Of a stretch of DNA of 64,000 nucleotides, positions 15,244 to 25,455 are shown piece after piece. Origin of the DNA: Pseudomonadota bacterium. Lineage in GTDB: Bacteria > Pseudomonadota > Gammaproteobacteria > Steroidobacterales > MnTg04. The notes below the pieces were generated by a model, which was given only the letters and a program-made list of their open reading frames with translations, was not told where the DNA came from and ran no database searches. The stretch spans positions 1 through 64,000 of the forward strand of contig JADFSO010000014.1 in the NCBI GenBank assembly GCA_022560735.1, read 5' to 3'. The position numbers and the translations under genes were made by a program. Numbering within the stretch: the first letter of the stretch is position 1; every line of letters starts with the position of its first letter.

Positions 15244-16264
15244 TTTGCCAGCACTGCTGGAGCAGCTGATCTCCGGAAAGGATTTGAGCGAGCGGCAGGC
15301 GGGAAACATTCTGCGGGCAATGGCCAGGGAGGAAGTTTCGGACGCACTGGCAGGGGCATTGCTCACCGCGCTGCGGATCAAGGGGGAAACCGGCGCTGAA
15401 CTGCGGGGCTTTGCCAACAGCATGCGGGATATGGCATTGCGGCCGCCGGTTGGCGATTGCGGCAAGCTGGTCGATTGCGTCGGCACGGGTGGCGATGGTT
15501 CGGGCAGCCTGAACCTGTCGACCGGTTCCGCGTTGCTGGCTGCTGCCGGTGGCGCAAAAGTTGCGAAACACGGCAACCGGGCGATGTCGAGCCGTTGCGG
15601 CAGTGCTGACGTGCTGGAGGCGTTGGGAATTTCCTTGCCCGTCGATGGCCATGCGGTTGCCGCTTGTCTCGATTCCACGGGCTTCACGTTTATGTTTGCA
15701 CCCCGGTTTCATGTCGCAACGAAATCTGTGATGCGCGTGCGTCAGTCTCTCGGGGTTCGAACCGTCTTCAATTTGCTTGGGCCGCTGGTCAATCCGCTCA
15801 ATCCTCCATACATGGTGATCGGCGCATACAGCCTGGCGGCGGCAAGGCTGATGGCCGAGGCCTTGTCCGGAATGCACATCAAGCGCGCTTTTGTCATTCA
15901 CGGCGAACCGGGATGGGATGAGGCGACGCCGATCGGGCCATTCGTCAGGCTGGAGGTAACCCCCGGCGAAATAAGCGAGCGCCAAATCGATCCATTGGAC
16001 CTGGATCTCGCGCGGTGCCAGCCGCAGGATCTTGCCGGTGGCAGCGCGGCGGAAAACGCGGATGCGCTGTGCAGCGTTCTGATGAATGGTGAAAAAGGAC
16101 CGCACCGCGACGCGTTGGTATTGGGCGCAGGCCTGGTGTTGGAGGTATGCGGCCGCGCGCCTACGCTGGCGGATGGAATGAACGAAGCGAGTCATGCCCT
16201 GGATAACGGGAGCGCAAGACGTTTGCTTGGCCGGCTGCGGAGTTTCGTGACGGAGGCCGCATGA
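15233..16264 (+). CDS. trpD: Anthranilate phosphoribosyltransferase
   Basis: The 343-residue product has the helical N-terminal domain (SERQAGNILRAMAREEVSDA) and the PRPP loop CVGTGGDGSGSLNLSTGSA, followed by KHGNRAMSSRCGSADVLEAL, which binds anthranilate and PRPP-magnesium. It transfers phosphoribose to anthranilate. The start overlaps the end of trpG by eleven bases, and the end overlaps trpC by four. Confidence 0.96.
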   Translation: MANDLPALLEQLISGKDLSERQAGNILRAMAREEVSDALAGALLTALRIKGETGAELRGFANSMRDMALRPPVGDCGKLVDCVGTGGDGSGSLNLSTGSALLAAAGGAKVAKHGNRAMSSRCGSADVLEALGISLPVDGHAVAACLDSTGFTFMFAPRFHVATKSVMRVRQSLGVRTVFNLLGPLVNPLNPPYMVIGAYSLAAARLMAEALSGMHIKRAFVIHGEPGWDEATPIGPFVRLEVTPGEISERQIDPLDLDLARCQPQDLAGGSAAENADALCSVLMNGEKGPHRDALVLGAGLVLEVCGRAPTLADGMNEASHALDNGSARRLLGRLRSFVTEAA

Positions 16265-17097
16265 AAAAAGATTTTCTTGCCGAGTTGACCGTGGCAAGCC
16301 GTCAGCGGGCCAAACGACTGGCAAAGGAGTTCGATAAATTCCAGGCGCTTATCGGGGAGTCCGTGGCTGCGCCGGGATTGCGCTTATCGACCGATGGCTT
16401 TGACTTGATCGCAGAGTACAAATTGCGCTCGCCAACACTGGGGAAACTGGCGAGGGCGACGGGTGATATGGACCGCCAATTATCTGCCTATGCAAAAGGG
16501 GGTGCGGCGATGATCTCGGTGTTGACCGAGCCCGATCATTTCGATGGTTCGATGTTGCACTTGTCTGCTGCAGCCCGGTTGATGACGCAAGCTGATATCC
16601 CTGTCATGCGCAAGGATTTCCTGGTCGATCCGTTGCAGCTTTATGAGGCTCGCGCCGCCGGGGCCGCAGGCGTTTTGTTGATTATTCGCATCCTGGACGA
16701 CCCGGCGCTGGAAAACATGCTGGATTGTGCGGCTGAACTGGGCTTGTTTGTTCTTGCCGAAGCCTTTGACCGTTCGGATCTGAAGCGGCTGGCGGAGGTA
16801 ACCGCTACCCGGGAAAACCAGCAGATACTGGCCGGTGTCAATTGCCGGGATTTGTCTACGCTGGGGCTAAGACCGGAACGCTTTTTCGAACTGGCCCCGT
16901 TCTTGCCGCCCCGGTTACCGGCCGTGGCCGAAAGCGGGATCGGCAATAGCGCAGACTTGTCATCGCTAGCCGATGCCGGCTACCGGCTGGCGCTGATCGG
17001 TGGCGCACTGATGAAACATGCCCGGCCGGCGGACTTTTTGTCCGCATGTCTTGCCGCCGGGCGCAAGCGACCTGCCGGGATGGCGGGAGGCGGCTAG
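16261..17097 (+). CDS. trpC: Indole-3-glycerol phosphate synthase
   Basis: The 278-residue TIM barrel shows the family's catalytic strands: AEYKLRSPTLGKLA (first catalytic Lys region), SVLTEPDHFDGS, MRKDFLVDPLQLYEARAAGA, LAEAFD, VNCRDLSTLGL and AESGIGN. It closes the ring of carboxyphenylaminodeoxyribulose phosphate to give indole glycerol phosphate. Not fused to TrpF, in contrast to E. coli. ATGA overlap with trpD upstream; one base separates its TAG from the trpF ATG. Confidence 0.95.
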   Translation: MKKDFLAELTVASRQRAKRLAKEFDKFQALIGESVAAPGLRLSTDGFDLIAEYKLRSPTLGKLARATGDMDRQLSAYAKGGAAMISVLTEPDHFDGSMLHLSAAARLMTQADIPVMRKDFLVDPLQLYEARAAGAAGVLLIIRILDDPALENMLDCAAELGLFVLAEAFDRSDLKRLAEVTATRENQQILAGVNCRDLSTLGLRPERFFELAPFLPPRLPAVAESGIGNSADLSSLADAGYRLALIGGALMKHARPADFLSACLAAGRKRPAGMAGGG

Positions 17098-17098
17098 A

Positions 17099-17704
17099 AT
17101 GTGGATCAAGATTTGCGGGATTAGCGATAGCGATACTGCGCTGGCGGCCGCGCGCGCCGGCGCCGATGCGGTTGGCCTGGTTTTCTCGCCGTCTGTCCGA
17201 CAGATTTCGATCGATAACGCGGCGGCGCTGCTCAGGGAAATTCCCGCTGGATTGCAGACGGTGGCGGTGTTCCGCAAGCCTGACCGCCAGCTAGCGCTGG
17301 AAGTGCTAAGCAGACTGGCGCCGGATTATCTGCAGAGCGACCAGGAGGACTGGGAGAGTGGTCTGCGGGATCTGGAGCCTATGGCCGGCTGCCGGTTTCT
17401 GGCGGTGGTGCGCGACCGCTTTCCCACGGAAATGCCATCGATCTGCCTGTTCGAGGGTGAGCAAAGCGGTCAGGGTCAACTGGCGGACTGGCGGTTGGCG
17501 GCCAGGGTCGCGCAGCGAGTTCCCCTGGTTCTCGCCGGCGGCCTGACGCCGGCCAATGTTGCCGAAGCGATCCGCGAGGTTCGTCCCTACGGTGTGGATG
17601 TCAGCAGCGGCGTGGAGGAAAGCCGCGGCGAAAAATCTTCCCGCCTGATCGAGGAATTCGTGCGGACCGCCAGGCGAGCGGCCGCGGCAGCGGGTTTGGA
17701 GTAA
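17099..17704 (+). CDS. trpF: Phosphoribosylanthranilate isomerase
   Basis: A 201-residue TIM barrel starting MWIKICGIS, in which the Cys is the catalytic base of the family; AGADAVGLVFSPSVRQIS follows, and the phosphate-binding strands LAGGLTPANV and GVDVSSGVEESRGEKS end it. It catalyses the Amadori rearrangement between the TrpD and TrpC steps. The ATG at 17099 is preferred over an in-frame upstream start at 17018 that would overlap trpC heavily. Confidence 0.95.
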   Translation: MWIKICGISDSDTALAAARAGADAVGLVFSPSVRQISIDNAAALLREIPAGLQTVAVFRKPDRQLALEVLSRLAPDYLQSDQEDWESGLRDLEPMAGCRFLAVVRDRFPTEMPSICLFEGEQSGQGQLADWRLAARVAQRVPLVLAGGLTPANVAEAIREVRPYGVDVSSGVEESRGEKSSRLIEEFVRTARRAAAAAGLE

Positions 17705-17709
17705 CAGCG

Positions 17710-18936
17710 ATGAAACAGACAGCACCGGAAACACCTGGCGAGCGGCCTGGCATGCCGGATTCGAACGGCAGGTATGGCGATTTTGGCGGGCGTTTCGTTC
17801 CGGAGATCCTGATGCCGGCAATCGCGCACCTCGAAGATGGGGTCAGGCGCATCCTGCCATCCGCCGATTTTATCGAGGAGTTTCAGCGCGAGTTGCGGGA
17901 TTGGGCCGGGCGCCCGACCGCACTCACGCTGGCGCCTGGGCTTGGCCGGCAATGGGGAGCGGAAGTCTGGCTCAAAAGAGAAGACCTGGCGCACACAGGC
18001 GCGCACAAGATAAACAACGCGATCGGGCAGGTGCTGTTGGCCAGGCGTCTGCAGGCAAAACGCGTCGTCGCCGAGACCGGCGCCGGGCAACACGGTGTCG
18101 CCACGGCGGCGGCCTGCGCGCGGGCCGGCTTGCCTTGTACCGTCTACATGGGTTCGGTGGATATTCGCCGGCAGGCGCCAAACGTTGCCAGGATGAAAAT
18201 CTTTGGCGCGGAAGTGATCGCCGTCGACAGTGGCGCTGCCACTTTGCGTGCGGCAATCGATGAGGCCATGCGGGACTGGGTCTGCAACCCGGTCGATACC
18301 TACTACCTGCTGGGATCGGTGGTCGGGCCACATCCGTACCCATACCTGGTTCGCGAGCTGCAGTCCGTTATCGGTCGTGAGGCCCGCCGGCAACTGCTGG
18401 AGATTTCCGGCGCCTTGCCCGATATCGCCGTCGCCTGTGTGGGCGGTGGCTCCAATGCGATCGGGCTGTTCCACGAATTTCTCGAGGATGAGTCCGTGCG
18501 CCTGGTCGGGGTCGAGGCCGGCGGCACCGGCAGTCAGCCAGGCGAGCATGCTGCAACGCTCGCGCGGGGAAAGCCCGGCGTGCTGCATGGTTGTTATTCG
18601 TTTTTGCTCCAGGATGGCGATGGCCAGGTAATGGAAACCCACTCGGTTTCCGCCGGTCTGGATTACCCCGGCGTCGGCCCGGAACACTCGATGCTAAAAA
18701 ACAAGGGGCGTGTCGAATACATCGCGGTGTCCGATCGGGAGGCGCTTAAGGCGCTTGGCGAATGTTGCCGCAGCGAAGGCATATTGCCGGCGCTGGAATC
18801 CGCCCACGCGCTGGCCGGGGCGCAACGGCTGGCAAAAGAACAACCCGGCGCGAAAATTCTCATATGTCTTTCCGGCCGGGGAGACAAGGACCTGGATACG
18901 CTGATGAGCATCGACGATGGCGGATTTCTGGCATGA
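17710..18936 (+). CDS. trpB: Tryptophan synthase beta subunit
   Basis: The 408-residue product contains the pyridoxal-phosphate lysine at residue 100 in LAHTGAHKINNAIGQ, the GAGQHGVATAAACA loop, the phosphate-binding VGGGSNAIG and the C-terminal LSGRGDKD. It joins indole and serine to make tryptophan. GGAG stands in front of the ATG. The C-terminus overlaps trpA by four bases. Confidence 0.97.
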   Translation: MKQTAPETPGERPGMPDSNGRYGDFGGRFVPEILMPAIAHLEDGVRRILPSADFIEEFQRELRDWAGRPTALTLAPGLGRQWGAEVWLKREDLAHTGAHKINNAIGQVLLARRLQAKRVVAETGAGQHGVATAAACARAGLPCTVYMGSVDIRRQAPNVARMKIFGAEVIAVDSGAATLRAAIDEAMRDWVCNPVDTYYLLGSVVGPHPYPYLVRELQSVIGREARRQLLEISGALPDIAVACVGGGSNAIGLFHEFLEDESVRLVGVEAGGTGSQPGEHAATLARGKPGVLHGCYSFLLQDGDGQVMETHSVSAGLDYPGVGPEHSMLKNKGRVEYIAVSDREALKALGECCRSEGILPALESAHALAGAQRLAKEQPGAKILICLSGRGDKDLDTLMSIDDGGFLA

Positions 18937-19700
18937 CGCGGGCGCGGCAAATTACGGCGGCCCTGGCGGGCGACGGGTCGGGGCGTCCCGGGTTGATCGC
19001 CTATCTGACCGGCGGTTATCCGGATGAACGGCGTTTCAGGAAATACTTTCTGCAGATTGCCGCCGCGTGCGACCTGGTGGAGGTTGGCATTCCATTCAGC
19101 GACCCGATGGCCGATGGATTGACCATTCAAAATGCCAGCGAGGTGGCGCTAAAAAATGGCGCGACGCTAAAGCGGATACTGCAATGGCTGGCTGAGTTGA
19201 CGCCGCAAACCCGGACGCCGGTGGTGTTGATGAGCTATCTGAACCCGTTGCTGGCCTACGGTTATGCCAGGCTTGCCAGGGACGCCCTGAAAGCCGGCGT
19301 CAGTGGTTTTATCGTTCCGGATCTGCCGGTGGAGGAGGCTGCACCGCTGGGTAGTGCACTGTCTGAATCCGGGCTGGCCCTGATTCAATTGGTTACGCCG
19401 CTCACCTCACCCGAGCGGCTGGCTTTGCTTTGCGCGAAAAGCAGTGGCTTCGTTTACGCGGTGACGCACGCCGGCACGACCGGTGGGAAACAGGCCTTGC
19501 CCGCGGATTGCGTCGATTACCTGGGCAAGGTTCGCGCGCAGTCGCAGCTCCCGGTTTACGCCGGGTTCGGTATAAAAAGCGCCGCCGATGTCGCCATGCT
19601 GGCGGGGCATGTCGATGGCGTCGTGGTTGGCTCGGCGCTGATCGATGCGCTGGATGAGGGGCTCGACCCGGGTGAGTTTTTGGCCGGTCTGCGCCGATGA
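18933..19700 (+). CDS. trpA: Tryptophan synthase alpha subunit
   Basis: A 255-residue TIM barrel with catalytic Glu50 and Asp61 in LVEVGIPFSDPMADGLTIQ, the SYLNPLLAYG loop, GFIVPDLPVEEA and the phosphate site GFGIKSAADVA. It cleaves indole glycerol phosphate to indole, which is channelled to TrpB. The start is the ATG overlapping the trpB stop; the frame is open further upstream within trpB but has no ribosome-binding site there. Confidence 0.96.
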   Translation: MTRARQITAALAGDGSGRPGLIAYLTGGYPDERRFRKYFLQIAAACDLVEVGIPFSDPMADGLTIQNASEVALKNGATLKRILQWLAELTPQTRTPVVLMSYLNPLLAYGYARLARDALKAGVSGFIVPDLPVEEAAPLGSALSESGLALIQLVTPLTSPERLALLCAKSSGFVYAVTHAGTTGGKQALPADCVDYLGKVRAQSQLPVYAGFGIKSAADVAMLAGHVDGVVVGSALIDALDEGLDPGEFLAGLRR

Positions 19701-19728
19701 CAACAACGATCGTGGTAAAAAAACAGCG

Positions 19729-20034
19729 ATGAAAAAAGTTTATACCGCGAACTCGCCGGTCGAGCTGGCGCACGCGCAAAACATACTGGATGGCTTCAGT
19801 ATCGCCAGCCAGAAACGCAACGAGCTGTTCGCGGTTCGCGGGGAGATCCCGTTTATCGAGTGCTACCCGGAACTCTGGGTGGTTAATGACCTGGACGAAT
19901 CCCGCGCCCGGCAGATCCTTAACGAGGAAATGAACCGCGAGCCCAGCGGCAAGACCTGGCAGTGCACGAACTGCGCCGAGGTCTGCGAAGACCAGTTTAG
20001 CGATTGCTGGAACTGCGGGTCGGCACGACCCTGA
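19729..20034 (+). CDS. DUF2007-type protein with C-terminal zinc ribbon
   Basis: A 101-residue product with a DUF2007-like signal-transduction-type fold at the N-terminus (MKKVYTANSPVELAHAQNIL, then AVRGEIPF and ELWVVNDLDESRARQILNEE). A short zinc ribbon follows with C-TN-C and C-WN-C. The function is unknown. It lies 28 bp after trpA on the same strand and probably shares the trp transcript, although a link to tryptophan synthesis is not established. Confidence 0.85.
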   Translation: MKKVYTANSPVELAHAQNILDGFSIASQKRNELFAVRGEIPFIECYPELWVVNDLDESRARQILNEEMNREPSGKTWQCTNCAEVCEDQFSDCWNCGSARP

Positions 20035-20058
20035 GCGATCGTGGTTCCGGTTTTTTCC

Positions 20059-21687
20059 TTAAGACCGGGCGGAGAGCAGCAGCGCTATACCCGCCGCAAT
20101 GGTGGTCCCCGCAAGCCACAGCGGAACCCCGGCCGGGATCAGCAACAGGACGCCGGATAGCAATGTGGAGGCGCCGGCGATCGCCCGCCATTGTTGCTTG
20201 CGACCGGCCATTTGTTCTGCGCGCAATTTTTCGATCTGCGGCACGGTGACCTGCAGATTGAAGCGGCCATCGGCGAGCTGCTCGACAAGATTGCGCGCCA
20301 GCTCGGGTACGCCCTGCAGGCTTTCACCCAGCTCGGGGAGCTGCTCGCGCAGGCGCTGCAAAATGTATTTGCCGCTGACCCTCTCCTCGACCCAGCCCCT
20401 GAGAATCGGGTGGGCGGTTTTCCAAAGATCCAGATCCGGGTAAAGCTGCCGGCCCAGGCCTTCGATATTGAGCAGGGTCTTCTGCAGCAGCACCAGTTGT
20501 GGTTGTATCTCCATGTTGAAGCGGCGCGCCGTCCGGAAAAGCCCCAGCAGCACCTGGCCAAAGGAAATGTCCTTGAGCGGCTTGTTGAATATGGGTTCGC
20601 AAACCGTGCGAATCGCCGATTCGAATTCGTCGATCCGGGTTTCGGGCGGTACCCAGCCCGAGTCGACATGCAGCTTTGCGACCCGGTAATAATCGCGCTC
20701 GAAAAACGCGAGGAAATTCTCGGCGAGATAATGCTGGTCCCGGGAACTCAGCGTGCCGACAATGCCGAAGTCCACCGCGATATAGCGGGGCTGAGACGGG
20801 TCGCTGATATCGACGAAAATATTGCCCGGGTGCATGTCCGCGTGAAAGAAGTTGTGTTTGAACACCTGGGTAAAAAATATTTCCACGCCGTTCTCGGCCA
20901 GTTTCTGCATATCCGTGCCGGCGGCGTTCAGCGTGTCCAGGTCGCTGATGGGTACGCCGCTGATGCGCTCCATGACCAGGATATCGGGGCGGCAATACTC
21001 CCAGTACACCTCCGGCACATACAACTTGTCGGAGCCCGCAAAATTTCTTTTCAATTGCGCGGCGTTGGCCGCTTCGCGCATCATATCGAGTTCATCGATG
21101 ACGGTTTTTTCATACTCGCTGACCACTTCGACCGGTCGCAGTCTCCTGGCTTCCGGCCAGTGCCGTTGCGCGAGGCGGGCCAGGGCGTGCAATACATCCA
21201 GGTCTTGCCGGATCTGGGCCTCGACGCCGGGCCGCAAAATCTTGACGATGACTTCCTCACCGGATTTCAAGGTCGCCTTGTGAACCTGTGCGATCGAGGC
21301 CGCCGCCAGCGGCTCGTCGTCAAAGCGGTCGAAAACGTCATCCAGGCTCCGGCCATAGGCCTTCTCCGCCATGGCCTTGGCTTCGCTGGAGGGAAAGGGT
21401 GGCACGCGATCCTGCAACATTGCGAGCTCATCGGCGATGTCCAGCGGCAGCAGGTCGCGCCGGGTCGACAGGGCCTGGCCGAATTTGACGAAAATCGGCC
21501 CGAGTTCCTGCAACGCGAGGCGCATACGCTCTCCGCGCGGGCCCTGTTTTTTTGCGCCCCATGAGCCGGGGCTGAGGCGCGCGATCAGCCGCATCGGGCG
21601 AAACAAATGGGTGGCCTGGACGATGTCGTCGAGGCCATGATTCACGAGGACGCGGTTTATGCGCAGCAATCGGACCAGGTTACGCAT
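20059..21687 (-). CDS. ubiB: Ubiquinone biosynthesis ATPase/kinase-like protein
   Basis: The 542-residue product is an ABC1/COQ8 atypical kinase-like protein: the KxGQ motif in [16 protein letters not shown], an Ala-rich loop [20 protein letters not shown] in place of the glycine loop, the catalytic-loop [12 protein letters not shown] and the metal-binding [11 protein letters not shown]. The C-terminus has two hydrophobic helices ([19 protein letters not shown]) that anchor it in the inner membrane. It is needed for ubiquinone synthesis, probably for access to lipid-embedded precursors. The ATG at 21687 is preferred; the frame also offers GTG at 21696. It overlaps ubiJ. Confidence 0.94.
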   Translation of the reverse strand: MRNLVRLLRINRVLVNHGLDDIVQATHLFRPMRLIARLSPGSWGAKKQGPRGERMRLALQELGPIFVKFGQALSTRRDLLPLDIADELAMLQDRVPPFPSSEAKAMAEKAYGRSLDDVFDRFDDEPLAAASIAQVHKATLKSGEEVIVKILRPGVEAQIRQDLDVLHALARLAQRHWPEARRLRPVEVVSEYEKTVIDELDMMREAANAAQLKRNFAGSDKLYVPEVYWEYCRPDILVMERISGVPISDLDTLNAAGTDMQKLAENGVEIFFTQVFKHNFFHADMHPGNIFVDISDPSQPRYIAVDFGIVGTLSSRDQHYLAENFLAFFERDYYRVAKLHVDSGWVPPETRIDEFESAIRTVCEPIFNKPLKDISFGQVLLGLFRTARRFNMEIQPQLVLLQKTLLNIEGLGRQLYPDLDLWKTAHPILRGWVEERVSGKYILQRLREQLPELGESLQGVPELARNLVEQLADGRFNLQVTVPQIEKLRAEQMAGRKQQWRAIAGASTLLSGVLLLIPAGVPLWLAGTTIAAGIALLLSARS

Positions 21688-22306
21688 CGGCGTCACCGGT
21701 TCGTTCCAGCAGGCGGATTTTCGCTTCCAGCCGATCGCTGTCTTCGCGCAACTTGTCGATATCGCTCATCCATTTCGCAACCTCGGGCTGGCTGGGCAAG
21801 TCGCGACTTTCTTCCTGCAGAAATTCGGCTGCGTTGCTGGATGCCGTGCTAAAGAGTTTTTTGCCAAATGCCAGGCCGGAGCGAAACAGGTTGCCTATCT
21901 GGCGGGCTGCCGCGTCACCGGTCAGGCGTGACAGTTCTTCTTCCCAGTCCGGGCGAGTCAATTGCAGCAGTTGCCGAAAAGCCTGCGCAATATCGGCATC
22001 GCCAAAAAATTTAACCCGCCCGGCGCGAATCGCCTGCTCAGAATTGTCCGCGGCGAGATCCAGCAATCCGCTCAGCCCGCTGGCCACGATAACGTCCGGT
22101 TCCGCGTCAAAATCCGCATGAACGCTAATCTGTTGATCGGCGACACTGAGGAAAATGGCCGGACCGCTTTGCTCCGCCTCGGGCGCAAGCTGGATTGCCA
22201 GCGTTCTGCCATCCAGCTGTCGGCAAAGGGCGCGGGCTTGCGAAGAGTCCGCAAGCCGGCGATTGAACAGTTCCTGCAAGGGTCTTAACAGTGTGGACGT
22301 TGTCAT
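21680..22306 (-). CDS. ubiJ: Ubiquinone biosynthesis accessory protein, SCP2 domain
   Basis: A 208-residue product with an SCP2-like lipid-binding domain ([52 protein letters not shown]) and a C-terminal coiled coil ([19 protein letters not shown]). UbiJ works with UbiK in the soluble Ubi complex that binds ubiquinone intermediates. It lies between ubiE and ubiB, the classical order, and overlaps the start of ubiB. Confidence 0.92.
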   Translation of the reverse strand: MTTSTLLRPLQELFNRRLADSSQARALCRQLDGRTLAIQLAPEAEQSGPAIFLSVADQQISVHADFDAEPDVIVASGLSGLLDLAADNSEQAIRAGRVKFFGDADIAQAFRQLLQLTRPDWEEELSRLTGDAAARQIGNLFRSGLAFGKKLFSTASSNAAEFLQEESRDLPSQPEVAKWMSDIDKLREDSDRLEAKIRLLERTGDADA

Positions 22307-22314
22307 GTTCGTGC

Positions 22315-23079
22315 TCAGAACTTGTAGCCACGATGCAGGGCAACGATACCGCCGCTGAGGTTGTGATAGCTGGCTTTCTCAAAACCGGCGTCGCGCATCA
22401 TCTGCAACAGGGTTTCCTGGTCCGGATGACGTCGAATCGATTCCGCCAGATAGCGATAGCTGTCTTCGTCGTTCGCGATCACGCGGCCAAGAACCGGGAG
22501 GATTTTGAATGAATACAGCTCGTACAGGGATTTCAGACCGGGCAGGACCGGATGCGAAAACTCGAGCACCAGGAGTTGACCGCCCGGTCGAAGAACCCTG
22601 AACATCGAGCGCAGGGCCGTGTCCTTATCGGTCACGTTGCGCAGACCAAAAGCGATCGTGACACAGTCGAAACTGTCATCGGCGAACGGCAGGCATTCGG
22701 CGTTGGCCTGCGCAAAAACCAGGTTGCTCGCCAGGCCGTCATCGAGCAGGCGATCGCGACCGCGTGCGAGCATCGCGGCATTGATATCGGTTAGCACGAC
22801 CAGCCCATCGTCGCCCGCCTTCCGGGCCAACGCAGAACTGAGGTCGCCGGTGCCGCCCGCGACATCCAGCGCGCGCTGACCCGGTCGCAGCCCGGTTTGT
22901 TCGATCGTGAATTTTTTCCACAGGCGGTGGATTCCCGCCGACATCAGGTCGTTCATCAGGTCATAACGACCGGCGACCGAATCGAAAACTTCGCGGACCC
23001 TGCCGGCCTTTTCCTCCCACGCCACGTCTTCGAAGCCGAAATGAGTTTTGTCTGGATTGTCTCCGGAGGTCTTTTGCAC
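22315..23079 (-). CDS. ubiE: Ubiquinone/menaquinone C-methyltransferase
   Basis: A 254-residue class I SAM methyltransferase. SAM-binding motif I is [20 protein letters not shown]. The family signatures are [20 protein letters not shown] near residue 40 and [17 protein letters not shown] near 165, and the C-terminal [12 protein letters not shown] is also typical. It methylates the ring carbon of the quinone precursor. First gene of ubiE-ubiJ-ubiB, close behind the DUF971 gene. Confidence 0.96.
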   Translation of the reverse strand: MQKTSGDNPDKTHFGFEDVAWEEKAGRVREVFDSVAGRYDLMNDLMSAGIHRLWKKFTIEQTGLRPGQRALDVAGGTGDLSSALARKAGDDGLVVLTDINAAMLARGRDRLLDDGLASNLVFAQANAECLPFADDSFDCVTIAFGLRNVTDKDTALRSMFRVLRPGGQLLVLEFSHPVLPGLKSLYELYSFKILPVLGRVIANDEDSYRYLAESIRRHPDQETLLQMMRDAGFEKASYHNLSGGIVALHRGYKF

Positions 23080-23096
23080 CGCGTGGTCTCTGCTCT

Positions 23097-23459
23097 TCAG
23101 TCCGACCTGCGAGAGTAACCTTCGGCGTTGAGCCGGTCCAGATAATCGCGCCAGTTTTCCCGTTGGCCGATACCGAGTTCGTACAGCACATGCCAGCTAT
23201 ACAGCCCGGTGTCGTGGCCGTCGTCGAAGATCAGCCGCACGGCGTATTGACCGATAGGCTCGATCGCGGTGATATCGACATTTTCCTTACCGGTGACCAG
23301 CTGCATGGGGCCGCCGTGCCCGCGCACCTCGGCCGATGGCGAAAAGCAGCGCAGGTACTCGAAGGGCAGGGAAAAAGTCTCGCCATTGTTAAAGCTGACT
23401 TCGAGCACTCGCGACTTCTTTAACAGGCGAAGATCGGTGGGCTGCAATTTCTGGTTCAA
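23097..23459 (-). CDS. DUF971 (gamma-butyrobetaine hydroxylase N-terminal-like) protein
   Basis: A 120-residue product, [20 protein letters not shown] then [20 protein letters not shown] and [20 protein letters not shown], matching the DUF971 domain found alone in many proteobacteria beside hslU. It resembles a small iron-sulphur or zinc-binding module, but the function is unknown. No ATG fits; the TTG at 23459 gives the usual family N-terminus. The longer frame upstream overlaps hslU. Confidence 0.85.
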   Translation of the reverse strand: MNQKLQPTDLRLLKKSRVLEVSFNNGETFSLPFEYLRCFSPSAEVRGHGGPMQLVTGKENVDITAIEPIGQYAVRLIFDDGHDTGLYSWHVLYELGIGQRENWRDYLDRLNAEGYSRRSD

Positions 23460-23487
23460 CGGTTTTGCCTGGTAACCCGTGCAAGCC

Positions 23488-24831
23488 TTACAGAATGTAA
23501 CGGCTGAGGTCTTCGTCTTCGGCCAGTTCGGCAAGTTGTTCATCGACATAAGCCGAGTCGATACTGACCGACTGACCATCGCGATCCGCCGCTTCGAAGG
23601 AAATATTCTCGAGCAGCCGTTCCAGTACCGTATGCAGACGGCGGGCGCCGATATTTTCTGCTTTCTCATTAACCTTGAAGGCGATTTCCGCAAGCCGGGA
23701 AATCCCGTCGTCGGTAAAGCTCAGGCTCAGCCCTTCGGTTTCCATCAGCGCGCTGTATTGTTCGGTCAGCGAATAATCCGGCTCGGTGAGAATACGCTCG
23801 AAGTCCTCTGTCTTTAGCGCCTTCAATTCCACGCGGATTGGGAAACGTCCCTGGAGTTCCGGGATCAGGTCGGATGGTTTTGCGGCGTGGAACGCACCCG
23901 AGGCGATGAACAAAATGTGATCGGTCCGTACCGGTCCATAACGGGTACTGATCGTGCAACCTTCGACCAGCGGCAACAGGTCGCGCTGCACGCCTTCACG
24001 AGACACGTCGGCACCCGCGGTTTCCGAGCGCCCCACGACCTTGTCGAGTTCGTCGATAAATACGATGCCGTTCTGCTCGACGTTATCGACCGCGCGCAGC
24101 TTCAGGTCCTCGTCGTTGATCATTTTGGAAGCCTCTTCGTCGACGAGTAACTTAAGGGCTTCCTTGATTTTTAGCTTCCGCGTGGTCTTGCGGTTGCCGC
24201 CCATGTTCTGGAACAGACCCTGCAACTGCTGGGTCATTTCTTCCATCCCCGGCGGCGCCATGATTTCTACGCCGACCGGCATAGCGCGCGTTTCAATTTC
24301 TATTTCACGATCGTCTATTTTTTTTTCGCGCAGCATTTTGCGGAACTTCTGCCGAGTATCAGATTGTTTTTCCTGCTCGCTGCCGGGTTCGCTGGCAAAT
24401 CCCACGCCCGGCCCCATACCCGGTAACAGCGCGTCCAGGATCCGGTCTTCGGCCGCATCCTCGGCGCGGTGGCGAACTTTGGCCATCTCCTCGTCGCGGG
24501 TCAGCTTGACGGCGGCATCGGTCAGGTCGCGGATGATGGAATCGACTTCACGGCCGACATAACCGACTTCGGTAAACTTGGTTGCTTCGACCTTGATAAA
24601 CGGCGCATTGGCCAGGTTCGCCAGGCGGCGGGCGATCTCGGTTTTGCCGACCCCGGTCGGTCCGATCATCAGGATATTCTTTGGCGTAATTTCGTGGCGC
24701 ATCGCCTCTCCGACCTGCATGCGGCGCCAGCGGTTGCGCAACGCTATCGCGACCGCACGTTTCGCGTCGTCCTGGCCGATTATGTGTTTGTCCAGTTCCT
24801 GGACTATTTCCCGCGGGGTCATCTGCGACAT
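23488..24831 (-). CDS. hslU: ATP-dependent protease ATPase subunit
   Basis: The 447-residue AAA+ ATPase has Walker [19 protein letters not shown] near residue 58, the pore-loop [14 protein letters not shown], an inserted I domain (about residues 110-240), Walker [12 protein letters not shown] and the sensor-arginine end [20 protein letters not shown] region. The final [10 protein letters not shown] docks into HslV. It unfolds substrates for the HslV peptidase. It lies 24 bp downstream of hslV. Confidence 0.97.
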   Translation of the reverse strand: MSQMTPREIVQELDKHIIGQDDAKRAVAIALRNRWRRMQVGEAMRHEITPKNILMIGPTGVGKTEIARRLANLANAPFIKVEATKFTEVGYVGREVDSIIRDLTDAAVKLTRDEEMAKVRHRAEDAAEDRILDALLPGMGPGVGFASEPGSEQEKQSDTRQKFRKMLREKKIDDREIEIETRAMPVGVEIMAPPGMEEMTQQLQGLFQNMGGNRKTTRKLKIKEALKLLVDEEASKMINDEDLKLRAVDNVEQNGIVFIDELDKVVGRSETAGADVSREGVQRDLLPLVEGCTISTRYGPVRTDHILFIASGAFHAAKPSDLIPELQGRFPIRVELKALKTEDFERILTEPDYSLTEQYSALMETEGLSLSFTDDGISRLAEIAFKVNEKAENIGARRLHTVLERLLENISFEAADRDGQSVSIDSAYVDEQLAELAEDEDLSRYIL

Positions 24832-24855
24832 GTTTTTTCCTGAAACCGGTCCGCC

Positions 24856-25395
24856 TCAGCCGGCGGCAAGCTCGTCAATGATCAGATTGTGATTCGTGAA
24901 AACACAGATGTCGCCGGCAATATTCAGTGCGGCGCGCACGATATCCGCAGCTTCCATATCCGTGTTATCCAGTAGCGCCTGCGCGGCGGCCTGGGCATAG
25001 GCGCCCCCGGAACCGATCGCCATCAACTGGTTCTCCGGTTCGATGACGTCGCCGTTGCCGGAAATGATAAACGACTGTTCGAGATCGGCGACACAAAGCA
25101 GCGCCTCGAGCCGGCGCAGCATGCGATCGGTGCGCCAGTCCTTGGCCAGCTCGATCGCCGCCCGGGTCAGGTCTCCGTACTGCTGTAATTTTCCTTCGAA
25201 GCGTTCGAACAGCGTGAAAGCGTCCGCGGTACCGCCGGCGAACCCGGCCAGGATCTTGTCCTCGTACAGGCGGCGCACCTTGCGCGCATTGCCCTTCATG
25301 ACGGTGTTCCCCATCGAGACCTGGCCATCCCCGCCCATGACCAGGCGGCCGTTACGGCGAACGCTGAGAATGGTGGTTCCATGGAATTGTTCCAT
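24856..25395 (-). CDS. hslV: ATP-dependent protease peptidase subunit
   Basis: A 179-residue proteasome-like threonine peptidase. The catalytic Thr is residue 7 in [12 protein letters not shown], so a six-residue propeptide (MEQFHG) must be removed; E. coli HslV has only the Met to lose. The [20 protein letters not shown] and [20 protein letters not shown] signatures are intact. It forms the double hexamer that degrades unfolded proteins with HslU. Confidence 0.97.
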   Translation of the reverse strand: MEQFHGTTILSVRRNGRLVMGGDGQVSMGNTVMKGNARKVRRLYEDKILAGFAGGTADAFTLFERFEGKLQQYGDLTRAAIELAKDWRTDRMLRRLEALLCVADLEQSFIISGNGDVIEPENQLMAIGSGGAYAQAAAQALLDNTDMEAADIVRAALNIAGDICVFTNHNLIIDELAAG

Positions 25396-25455
25396 GCTGG
25401 TCGTCCTTAGTCTTTACCCGTCACGCAAACGGCTACCGGCGGCCCCGCCGGCAGG

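Noticed and set aside
15110..16324. 404-codon open frame opposite trpG and trpD
   Set aside because: It is a mirror of high-GC coding sequence; it is rich in Gln, Arg and His and has no recognisable domain, while the plus strand encodes intact enzymes.
20191..21564. 457-codon open frame opposite ubiB
   Set aside because: Composition is that of an antisense shadow and UbiB on the minus strand is complete.
25436..25452. GC-rich hairpin between xerC and hslV as terminator
   Set aside because: Arms CCGGCGG and CCGCCGG are present but no T run follows on either strand; the genes are likely co-transcribed.
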